From a virus, in IMG/VR virus record IMGVR_UViG_3300032282_002542, positions 1 through 23,231 of that record: DNA of 23,231 bases; one strand, written 5' to 3'. The translations under genes and the position numbers were made by a program. Under the pieces are notes generated by a model. It searched no databases. It saw nothing but the letters and a program-made list of their open reading frames with translations, and was not told the DNA's origin. Positions 6,745 to 13,829 of the stretch are shown piece by piece (position 1 is the stretch's first letter; the number at the start of each line of letters is the position of its first letter).

Positions 6745-7077
6745 TTACTTTTTATGATACTCATTCCATAACCATTTGACAATGGGCCATGCAAAGTTTC
6801 TGAAGAGGAACCATGCTAACCAGCCATAGCCCATCTCGTAGCGGATAGCCAGTTCCATCTCACGAGCATCGACTGGTGCATCAGGTAGTTCTGCGATACG
6901 AAAGAATGACTGGCTGATGGTCAGTGCCTGAGCAGCACGCTTGGGTAGATGTTTAGTGGACAGTATGGTTCGGTTAGCCGGTGCTGTCTTCCATTCTGGT
7001 GGAAGTAACTCGAATCGTTCCAGCATCTTACGCTCAAGGTCACACTGTTCTGGTACAGACATGGGGGTGAATCGCAT
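6745..7077 (-). CDS. Small unknown protein with hydrophobic aromatic C-terminus
   Basis: The protein has 110 residues. It starts 8 nt after the exported protein's stop and has AAAGG upstream, so it belongs to the holin-like operon. The first 80 residues are soluble and charged. Residues of about 83-103 are aromatic and hydrophobic (GYGWLAWFLFRNFAWPIV) and could be a tail anchor or an amphipathic membrane helix. The end is basic. A role at the host membrane is inferred only from composition and context. Confidence 0.65.
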   Translation of the reverse strand: MRFTPMSVPEQCDLERKMLERFELLPPEWKTAPANRTILSTKHLPKRAAQALTISQSFFRIAELPDAPVDAREMELAIRYEMGYGWLAWFLFRNFAWPIVKWLWNEYHKK

Positions 7078-7085
7078 GGTAGCCT

Positions 7086-7913
7086 TTACTTAAAGTTGAT
7101 GGTAAGGTCTGGGATCATGACCTCGGGGGTGATGACTGTAACGGATTTGTAATCGGATGTGAAGCGTACTTCTGAAATAGAAGCTGATGCTGTGATGCCG
7201 AGCTTACGGACTGATGCCTGAATGGGCGGATCAATCTTGATGGATGTGGTTTCCAACTTGATTGTCTGGTTCCCCGGCCAGATCAGCAGCAGACCTAGTG
7301 CCTCACTCTTGTACTGTTTGTCCTTCATGAGTTTCTGAAGGATAGATGGAACAGAGTCAGGCACGTTGACATCATACTCGAACCATCCACCGTAGAGAGG
7401 CTGGTCTGGTGTGATGAATGGTTTAGACTTGCTGGCTTCAGCAGCAGCTTGCTGTTCGAGGTATGCTGCCAGTACTGATACTACCGTTTCTGGTGTAGCG
7501 TCGACACCTTCAGTTGTTGCTACGATTTGGGATGGTGGTGCAGCCAGTTGGACGGTGAACTCCTGTGGGATGAACTTGATGTTCTGCCCATACTGACTGT
7601 TGGCCACCGTGAAGTCGATGACGTGTTCAGGCTTGCCACCAGATGCAAGAAAGTTGGCCTTACCTCGTGGACATGCCGGACAGTTGGGACCGACAGCCAG
7701 GTAGCGTTCAGGTGCTGGTGCTGCTGAGACTAACAGGCTGAAGGTAACACTGGGTTTGTCAGGCTCTGGTGCTGGAGGGGTCTCAGGCTGCTCAGGAGCC
7801 TCGATGACTGGTTCTGGGACAGGAATACTCTTCAGTCGATCTCTGGCCTGCTGTAGGGTATCCTGTGCGATCAGGGAGGGTGTCAGTAATAGGAAAAGGT
7901 ATATGGCTCTCAT
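7086..7913 (-). CDS. Exported protein with CPAC thioredoxin-like motif
   Basis: The protein has 275 residues. Residues 1-16 are a short signal peptide (hydrophobic core ending S-L-I-A-Q). Residues 30-55 are Pro/Glu-rich, a likely extended linker. C78-P-A-C81 is followed 35 residues later by I-P116, the spacing of the CxxC active site and cis-proline of thioredoxin-fold proteins; the Trx assignment is inference. The C-terminal 100 residues look beta-rich. Its start overlaps the protease stop (ATGA) and AGGAG precedes it, so it is co-expressed with the papain-like protease and acts in the periplasm or outside the cytoplasm. It could reduce disulfides or protect the protease cysteine, or be a structural envelope factor. 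Confidence 0.8.
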   Translation of the reverse strand: MRAIYLFLLLTPSLIAQDTLQQARDRLKSIPVPEPVIEAPEQPETPPAPEPDKPSVTFSLLVSAAPAPERYLAVGPNCPACPRGKANFLASGGKPEHVIDFTVANSQYGQNIKFIPQEFTVQLAAPPSQIVATTEGVDATPETVVSVLAAYLEQQAAAEASKSKPFITPDQPLYGGWFEYDVNVPDSVPSILQKLMKDKQYKSEALGLLLIWPGNQTIKLETTSIKIDPPIQASVRKLGITASASISEVRFTSDYKSVTVITPEVMIPDLTINFK

Positions 7914-8779
7914 GCAAGTTCTCCTGCTGGGTTGGGATTAAGGAGGGGGTTGTCTGGAATCCATTGAAGTTCATTCTTCCAGTCCACGATACGAGGCTCT
8001 GGAGTCTTGAGGTCTGAGCAGCCGATGGTGACAGTCCCTTTGTCCTGTGCCTGACTGTCAACGAACTGCTTGGTGTGGTAGGCAAAGCCATTGTCGCCAT
8101 AAGTCTTGTAGTGACTGTTGGCTTCTACGAGATGGATAACACCGTTGATAGTGATCCAGTCGACGTAGGCACGAGCGTGTCCACCACCACCAGAGACAAA
8201 GCGTGTAGCAATGCCTGCTGAGTTAGGCTTCCAGTTGCCCCACGCACCACCGACTTCAACTGCTCCTTGTCCTGTCTGCAGGAAGCGTAGGATCTGATCG
8301 AAGCCTCGTAGCTCGATCGAATAACCGATGGTCCAGTTGGCAGCGATGCCGTAACAATCTCGGGGGAAAGGAAAGTTGTAGTCAACCTTGTACGGGTACT
8401 CGGCCTTACCATCATTGTCGATGTCTTCTGGTAGACAACCAACCTTCTTGGCTGCTGCTACAACACCGTCGATGGTGGCTCCATTGTCTCCTCGGATACC
8501 AGAGACTTCCTGACCACGACGATAGGACCACAGTGGGTTGAACTGCCGCCATACACGAGTCTGGTTGTAATGACAAACTTCGGCGGTGTTGGTAAGACCA
8601 AAGCCAGCACAGGAGTTCATCTGTGCCTGATCGTCTCGTCGCATCAAGTCTTTGATCCCTCGTGTATCCGGGATGTCTCCAGTACACACGAGGGACATGA
8701 TATCGAACTTGATACACTGAGCAGAGAGTGCTGCTCGGTCTTCACGTCGTGGATCGTAACCAGTAAAGTGCCATGTCAT
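7910..8779 (-). CDS. Papain-like (C1-type) cysteine protease
   Basis: The protein has 289 residues. The papain catalytic set is visible in order: Q51 (oxyanion hole) six residues before C57 in S-C-A-G-F, H201 in G-G-G-G-H-A-R-A, and N221 in E-A-N-S-H followed by Y-G-D-N-G-F. These match the papain pattern NSWG..WG-NGY with Trp replaced by His. There is no signal peptide and no obvious inhibitory propeptide (only about 45 residues precede the active site). It would need a holin or lysis to reach the envelope. It follows the two-TM protein by 1 nt, with AGGAG upstream, and couples to the exported CPAC protein. In this operon position an endolysin would be expected. It could cleave peptidoglycan peptide stems or envelope proteins, or be a virion-maturation protease. 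Confidence 0.85.
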   Translation of the reverse strand: MTWHFTGYDPRREDRAALSAQCIKFDIMSLVCTGDIPDTRGIKDLMRRDDQAQMNSCAGFGLTNTAEVCHYNQTRVWRQFNPLWSYRRGQEVSGIRGDNGATIDGVVAAAKKVGCLPEDIDNDGKAEYPYKVDYNFPFPRDCYGIAANWTIGYSIELRGFDQILRFLQTGQGAVEVGGAWGNWKPNSAGIATRFVSGGGGHARAYVDWITINGVIHLVEANSHYKTYGDNGFAYHTKQFVDSQAQDKGTVTIGCSDLKTPEPRIVDWKNELQWIPDNPLLNPNPAGELA

Positions 8780-8780
8780 A

Positions 8781-9257
8781 TCAGAGACTCCTGTTCTTCA
8801 GGTCGAATGCGAACTTGGTAGGATCACCACCATCAGCAGCTTTGGCAGCAATATCATTGATTGGTTGGTAGGCTGCTTTGTAGACAGCTACCTGACGGTC
8901 GTTGATGTACTTGAGTGCGTCTGCTGGTGTCTTGAACGTGTCACGTTTGGTAGCGAACTGTGCCCACTCTTCTGCCAGTAGCTCACGATACGCATCGTTG
9001 GCTGTGTCCAGCTTATCCTTGTCGACGACTGGTGTTGGGTCTGGAGGAATGGGTGTAACGGATGGTTGGTGAGGTAGCAGGATCATGGCAGCAACAGCAG
9101 CGAGTACAATGTTGTTGCTGGTGAAGATTTTCTTCAGGTCTATCTTGGCGAGTAGCCCCTTGATAGTTTCTGGTGAAGGAAGAATCTTAGGTAGCTGGGT
9201 GAGAGCAATGATTGCTCCGAGGATGTAGAGTTTGGTTTGAAGATCGAGTTGGATCAT
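8781..9257 (-). CDS. Two-TM membrane protein of the holin operon
   Basis: The protein has 158 residues. Hydrophobic segments at about 9-25 and 48-62 are joined by a basic stretch, followed by a Pro-rich linker (65-77) and a charged helical C-terminal domain. The linker-plus-helix layout after a membrane anchor recalls spanin-type or accessory lysis proteins, but there is no sequence proof. Its ATG overlaps the stop of the putative holin (ATGA), so the two are coupled. It could also be a second holin. Confidence 0.75.
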   Translation of the reverse strand: MIQLDLQTKLYILGAIIALTQLPKILPSPETIKGLLAKIDLKKIFTSNNIVLAAVAAMILLPHQPSVTPIPPDPTPVVDKDKLDTANDAYRELLAEEWAQFATKRDTFKTPADALKYINDRQVAVYKAAYQPINDIAAKAADGGDPTKFAFDLKNRSL

Positions 9258-9421
9258 TTGGTTCCCTTTGACTTAATGGACCAGAAGACTGTAAGTGCTG
9301 CCACGATACCGGCAACGATAGTGGTTGCTGTTGAGTCATCCATGTAACCTTGGCTGACGGTGATGCCAGCGATGACTGTCAGGATGTGTCTTGCAATTCC
9401 TTGGTACTGTTCGATCGACAT
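9254..9421 (-). CDS. Putative small holin
   Basis: The protein has 55 residues with two short hydrophobic segments (about 8-24 and 30-47), a turn containing Y-M-D-D-S, and a basic tail (SKGTK). The pattern R-H-x-L-T ... G-Y-x-D ... W-S-I resembles a family annotated in phages as putative Pam3-gp28-like holins, from memory. The start follows a TAGAAAGGTAGTTACT leader with AAAGG. It heads the operon with the two-TM protein and papain-like protease. Holin function is inferred from size, topology and context. Confidence 0.65.
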   Translation of the reverse strand: MSIEQYQGIARHILTVIAGITVSQGYMDDSTATTIVAGIVAALTVFWSIKSKGTK

Positions 9422-9442
9422 AGTAACTACCTTTCTAATAAG

Positions 9443-9748
9443 TTAGTAAATCTTTCTTCTGGCTCGTTCATTGTCAGTTTTCTTTCGGTGACACGGAATA
9501 CATTTCGTGGATTTGTTGCTATCCTCGTCGCTGCCACCAGCTTCGATAGGGACTTCGTGATCACATTCCAAAAACGCCTCAGGGTACGACTCACCGCATA
9601 CCTGACAAGTGAAACCATCGCGTTCAAGTATTCGCATTCGGTCTTTTGTTCTTCCCCGTCGCTTGTGGACTGCGACCTTTTCCACTAGGGGTTGGTCTCT
9701 TCGGTTTGGGTTCTTGATCTTCACTGTCGGATAGACCGGCTTCGACAT
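9443..9748 (-). CDS. HNH endonuclease
   Basis: The protein has 101 residues. The classic HNH core is present: C48-x2-C51, E-C-D63-H64-E, G-G-S-D, N78 and C83-I-P-C86-H87-R. Zinc is held by the two Cys pairs; H64 activates water. The first 30 residues are basic. The frame overlaps the end of the helicase-like gene by 125 nt; an inner ATG at codon 38 (9637) would cut the overlap to 14 nt but leave little before the core. It lies at the junction between the replication and holin blocks, typical of a mobile HNH gene. It could instead be a packaging-associated HNH protein, but no terminase is nearby. Confidence 0.85.
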   Translation of the reverse strand: MSKPVYPTVKIKNPNRRDQPLVEKVAVHKRRGRTKDRMRILERDGFTCQVCGESYPEAFLECDHEVPIEAGGSDEDSNKSTKCIPCHRKKTDNERARRKIY

Positions 9749-11021
9749 GTTGTTCTACCAATCTAAAGGCATCCTGAATCCAGCGAGCACACTTGAGGGT
9801 TGGTACTGTGCGACCACGGACAGGGCGATGATCTGTATCGTTGGGGATGAGGATGCCCAATGAGATCAGATCGTCGATACGCCTTGTAATAGTTTCCAGT
9901 GGAATAGAGGTCAGCACAGCGATGGATTGCCGTGTCAGACCACTCTCAGCCAGTGCAACAGTACGAATGATATTATGCTGCCGACTGAAGGCTGTGTCCA
10001 GTGCAACCTTGGTCAGCAGTACACGAATCCGTTGAGTAATCTCGGTAGTACCGAGTACGTAGCACAGGCATAAGGCTAGGCGACTAAGTTGTTTCACAAC
10101 ACGGGTAGAGGCTTCTGGTCGAGCATCATAGAGCAGTTCACTGGAGCCGAATTCCTTGCTGCGAGGTGCCTGAGCACGACTACAAGCGATCATATCAGCG
10201 AGGGATTGGATCAAGGCTACGTCATGGTCAGTGTAACCCGGACGCAGGATGTCATTGTTTCTGAGAGTGGAATGGAGATGGGACAGGAAGCCTGCTGTGA
10301 AGGCTCGCTGTTTAGGAAATGATCGACTGTCGCCAGCATCATTACCTTCGAAGCTAGTTTTGGCTGTATGTTCAAATACACCTTTGACAGCATTAGCGTT
10401 GCGTACCTTCTCCATCTCTCTGGTTGTTTCCAGACGACAGTGAAGGAAGCGTTCACCGAGTGCTGCCATGTTTAAGCTGTACACCTTTTCGGTGATACCA
10501 ATTACCATACCGAAAGAGATATTGGAGAAGTTGGCGGATACACCGTTACGGAAGTGCTTGACCAGTGATCCGTCGTAGATTGAGCGTAGTTCTCCGAATA
10601 CGTTGGCAAGCTGCAGAGGGTTGGACTCCAGCAATAGTGTTCCGTCTTTGATCACTACACACTTACCTTGCATCAAGGGCACAAGGTGCTTCCCGTTACG
10701 ATCTCCTGAGATGATACCAGTCAGTGAGTCCAGTGGTGTTGAGTGTATTTCATCCGAGCATATCAGATCGCATACAGTGGACTTGCCTCCTGATGGAGGG
10801 GAAACTAGGTATAGCCAGAGAGGGTCGCCGTCCAGTGCCACAGCGATATGGATAGACATGCAGATGGCTAAGCAGTCCTTCAGTGACTCAGTGATCACCA
10901 TGTCCTGATTGTAGATGTCCATCAGTCTGTCAAATGAATCGCACTGTTGGGGTTGGATAGAAACAACTTCGTCGAGTCTAACTTCGACAAGGGAGGCTTT
11001 AATGAGGTCAATAATGTTCAT
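9624..11021 (-). CDS. AAA+/helicase-like ATPase with C-terminal winged helix
   Basis: The protein has 465 residues. A P-loop variant S-P-P-S-G-G-K80-S-T, a Walker B-like V-V-I-K-D126 and a G-E-R191-F-L arginine-finger motif form an ATPase core at about 60-200. A segment with L-R-S-I-Y-D-G follows the Walker B. Residues of about 355-405 look like a winged helix (SGLTRQSIAVL ... TRRIDDLISLG). The C-terminal 40 residues are basic and disordered. It sits directly downstream of the primase and polymerase, so it is probably the replicative helicase or its loader, taking the place of a DnaB/gp4-type helicase. No RecA-type helicase motifs are seen. The ATPase call is solid; the helicase role is inference. 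Confidence 0.75.
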   Translation of the reverse strand: MNIIDLIKASLVEVRLDEVVSIQPQQCDSFDRLMDIYNQDMVITESLKDCLAICMSIHIAVALDGDPLWLYLVSPPSGGKSTVCDLICSDEIHSTPLDSLTGIISGDRNGKHLVPLMQGKCVVIKDGTLLLESNPLQLANVFGELRSIYDGSLVKHFRNGVSANFSNISFGMVIGITEKVYSLNMAALGERFLHCRLETTREMEKVRNANAVKGVFEHTAKTSFEGNDAGDSRSFPKQRAFTAGFLSHLHSTLRNNDILRPGYTDHDVALIQSLADMIACSRAQAPRSKEFGSSELLYDARPEASTRVVKQLSRLALCLCYVLGTTEITQRIRVLLTKVALDTAFSRQHNIIRTVALAESGLTRQSIAVLTSIPLETITRRIDDLISLGILIPNDTDHRPVRGRTVPTLKCARWIQDAFRLVEQHVEAGLSDSEDQEPKPKRPTPSGKGRSPQATGKNKRPNANT

Positions 11022-11028
11022 GGGGTTC

Positions 11029-11784
11029 CTAGCTCATTGCGTTGTGCAGGTCTCTGATGTCGAATTTCTCCGGGATCTCAGAGAACTGAGGGATGGTGAT
11101 CTGACTCCAGTCCAGATACTGCAGGGTCTTGATCGAGTGACCTGATGACTTGATTCTGCGAGCTACTGATTGAACACCAGATCGTCCTGCGTCATCGTTG
11201 TCAAACAGCAGCACTACGTTCTTGTCTTCCAGCAGGTGCAGGTAGTTGGTGCTGAAGCTGGAGCCACAGGTACCCAACAGATCAGGACCATCAGGTAGGC
11301 GTGAGAGTAACTGACGCATGACCAGATAGTCCCAGTGTCCTTCAGCAACCCATATCTCTTCAGAGCCTGTCAATGCGGACATACCTAATACCGAACATGA
11401 CCATGGTTTCGGAGAACTGTAAACGATATTGTCTGAAGGATTGTACTTGTGGAGTGCGATGATGTCCCCTTTCATATTTCTGACAGGGAACCAATAGTAA
11501 TGACCGTCGCAGCGTATTCCTTCCAGTCTGAGTGCAGATGGTGATACTCCTTTCTTCATACCACAGAACTGTTTAGCTTGCGGCATGGTGAGGTCTGGTA
11601 GCTGTGAGAACCATTCACGCATGTAGGACACACCGTTGCCGGTCTGCTTACATTTCCAGCACTGGAAGACATGTCCTTCATCCTTAGAGACTGAAAGCTT
11701 GTCTGACCCGCACCATAAGCACGCAGTCATGAAGTCTTTGTCAGTCTCTTCGTATGGGACTTCTAGGTGATCGAGTAGTTTCAT
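11029..11784 (-). CDS. DNA primase (CHC2 zinc finger + TOPRIM)
   Basis: The protein has 251 residues. An N-terminal zinc ribbon is formed by C22-x2-C25 and C42-x2-C45. The TOPRIM domain shows E148-G-H-W-D and L-F-D194-N-D196-D-A-G, the acidic residues that bind Mg2+ in DnaG-type primases. It makes RNA primers at the phage fork. It is shorter than cellular DnaG (about 580 residues) and lacks a helicase-binding domain, as in several phage primases. It overlaps the polymerase stop by 4 nt (ATGA) and lies 7 nt before the helicase-like gene, so the three act as a replisome. Confidence 0.93.
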   Translation of the reverse strand: MKLLDHLEVPYEETDKDFMTACLWCGSDKLSVSKDEGHVFQCWKCKQTGNGVSYMREWFSQLPDLTMPQAKQFCGMKKGVSPSALRLEGIRCDGHYYWFPVRNMKGDIIALHKYNPSDNIVYSSPKPWSCSVLGMSALTGSEEIWVAEGHWDYLVMRQLLSRLPDGPDLLGTCGSSFSTNYLHLLEDKNVVLLFDNDDAGRSGVQSVARRIKSSGHSIKTLQYLDWSQITIPQFSEIPEKFDIRDLHNAMS

Positions 11785-13763
11785 AGGTGTATCTTCAATT
11801 CCTTATCCCAGCGGTTGGTGATCAAGTTTACTTCGACTGGTGCCTTTACGCCATAGTGAGAGGCTGCTGATTCCATCAGATCTTTCAGGTTCCTGACGTG
11901 CTTCTTAGGCATTCGTACAGGTACTTCGAAATCGAGTTCGTCGTGGACTTGTAATGCTATTCGCCCTTCAGGATATTCTGAAGTGAGATAAGCATCACAT
12001 AGAGCCATGGCACGCTTGACGATGACTCCTTCTGCTCCTTGGACAATGTAGTTCACTCCAGCGTGGGCTGCTTTCTCTTCGCGTCCAGTCCACTTGTTGA
12101 TGTGGGATTTAAGTTCCAGAGGATATGAACCCAAGGTCTCGACGTAACCGACTTCGTTGATCGTCGCTTTAGTTGCTTCGATGAATTCGTGTGCGTGGGG
12201 GAATAGAGTTGTGACCGTATCCCACAAACCCGGGATACCGGCAGTGGATTCAATCTTTCTTGGAGAGGCTCCGAATACGAACCCAAAGTTGACATTCTTA
12301 GCCACACGTCGTTGGGCCTTCGTAGGTGTCTCGGTGGACGGGACATCGAATATCTTGCGTGCCACGAAATCGTGAGCGTCCCAGCCTCTATCGAAGGCAT
12401 CCATCATCTCCTGTTCATTGGTGATCTTGGCGAAGATTCTGAGTTGCAATTGAGAGTAGTCTGCTGTCACCCACCATTTATCTGGAGGTGGACCAAAGCA
12501 GGAACGCATGGAGGGCGAAGCACGTAACCAACGAGCGATATCTGGTGCATCATCTTCGTAGGGATTACCGGCCTTGGTGATGTTCTGAGCATTAGGATTC
12601 TTACTGCTGAATCGGGTGGTCTTTGTCCCCGTGATGTTAAAGGATGGATGAACGTATCCACTGGTACTCCTTGATCGTTCGTATGACTGTAACGAGGTCA
12701 GCTTCTTCTCATACTTCTTCAGACTCAGGTAGCAGCTAAGGAACTGGTGCTGCTTGGTTCCGGGTTGGGCCAGTTCGTGCAGCTTGAGGATGCACTTGGC
12801 GTCTACTGAGTTGTTACCAGTCTTGGTGAGAGTAACAGGTTCGAAGCCCCAATCCTGAAAGAATAGCTTACGCAGCTTGGTGTCAGTGATGTCTTCGATG
12901 CCTGAAAGCTCAGTAACTTTCTGAGAGAGAATACCAATGTACCTGTGGCAGGCTTCCTGTGCGTCCTTTAACTCAGTTGGTCTTACCCATAGTCCATGAG
13001 TTTCCATCTTCCATACGATATGCTCAACCTGACGATTGATGTTGAGTAGTTCAGTGACTTGATCTCCGTGACGTTCGAGGAGTTGGTGGAAGTAGAACTC
13101 AGCCAGTTCAAAGGTGTTGACACAGTCAGCCTTCAGGTATTGCAGCATGACTGAGTTAAGGACTGAATCACTAAGAGTGGGTCGGAAAGCTGCAGGGATA
13201 TGTTTTCGTATGGCTGCTGGCAACCAGAAGTCCATTCGATTCCATTTGTTATTCTTTCCACAAGGAAGGAAGGATGGATGATGTCCCTCAGCCGATGCGA
13301 TGAGCCAGTCTCCGTAGACTGCTTTGAATCGTTTGGTTCTTGTGAGTCTACGGCATTTGTCGACGACACTGATCAACTCCTTGTCTTCAGGGTAGCCTCG
13401 CTGCAAGTATTTCTGAGTGAGGAAGTCTAGGCTAAGCTCGTCCGTTGAGCAGTAGAGGTGAGCAAGGGTGGTGGTATCGACTATCTTTTTCCAGAACGAC
13501 TCTTCTGCTGGTTCATTCCAGTCGTAGATTCCTGATTCACAGAGGGCTTTGAGATCGAATCCTGCGTTGTGGAAGACGATGAGGCTGGCGTTGTCGAAAG
13601 TGCTTCTAAGAGACTTCGGATGCTCTTTAGTTCGGTAACGAGTTCTTGGATCAATGTCAGTAGTTGAGTGTTTGAATACGGCTCCATCATAAACTCCAAT
13701 TGAAAAGCAGGTTGAACCATTTTGCAGAAATAGGCCGGTCGTTTCTGTATCACATGCCAGCAT
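11781..13763 (-). CDS. polA: DNA polymerase, family A, with 3'-5' exonuclease
   Basis: The protein has 660 residues. The proofreading domain has D5-T-E7, N-A-G-F-D70 and Y209-x3-D213 (DEDDy type). The polymerase domain has T-R384-F-S-S, motif A D435-Y-S-Q-L-Q440-L-R, motif B R485-R-V-A-K489-N-V-N-F493-G-F-V-F497-G and motif C H607-D608-E609. There is no 5'-3' exonuclease domain, usual for phage enzymes. Two positions are unusual: the steric-gate Glu (E. coli E710) is Gln440 and its hydrogen-bond partner Tyr (Y766) is Phe497, while the F762 equivalent is kept (F493). A hairpin terminator lies just upstream. It is the replicative polymerase; the symbol denotes the family. Confidence 0.96.
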   Translation of the reverse strand: MLACDTETTGLFLQNGSTCFSIGVYDGAVFKHSTTDIDPRTRYRTKEHPKSLRSTFDNASLIVFHNAGFDLKALCESGIYDWNEPAEESFWKKIVDTTTLAHLYCSTDELSLDFLTQKYLQRGYPEDKELISVVDKCRRLTRTKRFKAVYGDWLIASAEGHHPSFLPCGKNNKWNRMDFWLPAAIRKHIPAAFRPTLSDSVLNSVMLQYLKADCVNTFELAEFYFHQLLERHGDQVTELLNINRQVEHIVWKMETHGLWVRPTELKDAQEACHRYIGILSQKVTELSGIEDITDTKLRKLFFQDWGFEPVTLTKTGNNSVDAKCILKLHELAQPGTKQHQFLSCYLSLKKYEKKLTSLQSYERSRSTSGYVHPSFNITGTKTTRFSSKNPNAQNITKAGNPYEDDAPDIARWLRASPSMRSCFGPPPDKWWVTADYSQLQLRIFAKITNEQEMMDAFDRGWDAHDFVARKIFDVPSTETPTKAQRRVAKNVNFGFVFGASPRKIESTAGIPGLWDTVTTLFPHAHEFIEATKATINEVGYVETLGSYPLELKSHINKWTGREEKAAHAGVNYIVQGAEGVIVKRAMALCDAYLTSEYPEGRIALQVHDELDFEVPVRMPKKHVRNLKDLMESAASHYGVKAPVEVNLITNRWDKELKIHL

Positions 13764-13774
13764 ACTCGTATCCG

Positions 13775-13804
13775 AAAAAGAAGCCCGCTGGGTTAGAGCG
13801 GGCT
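13775..13804 (-). terminator. Intrinsic terminator or attenuator just before the polymerase gene
   Basis: AGCCCGCT (13782-13789) and AGCGGGCT (13797-13804) form a perfect 8-bp stem with a 7-nt loop. On the - strand TCTTTTT follows. It lies after the SSB-like gene and only about 11 nt from the polymerase ATG, leaving no room for a promoter in between. Confidence 0.8.
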
Positions 13805-13829
13805 ATGAGGAAGACTATGGGAGTAACAG

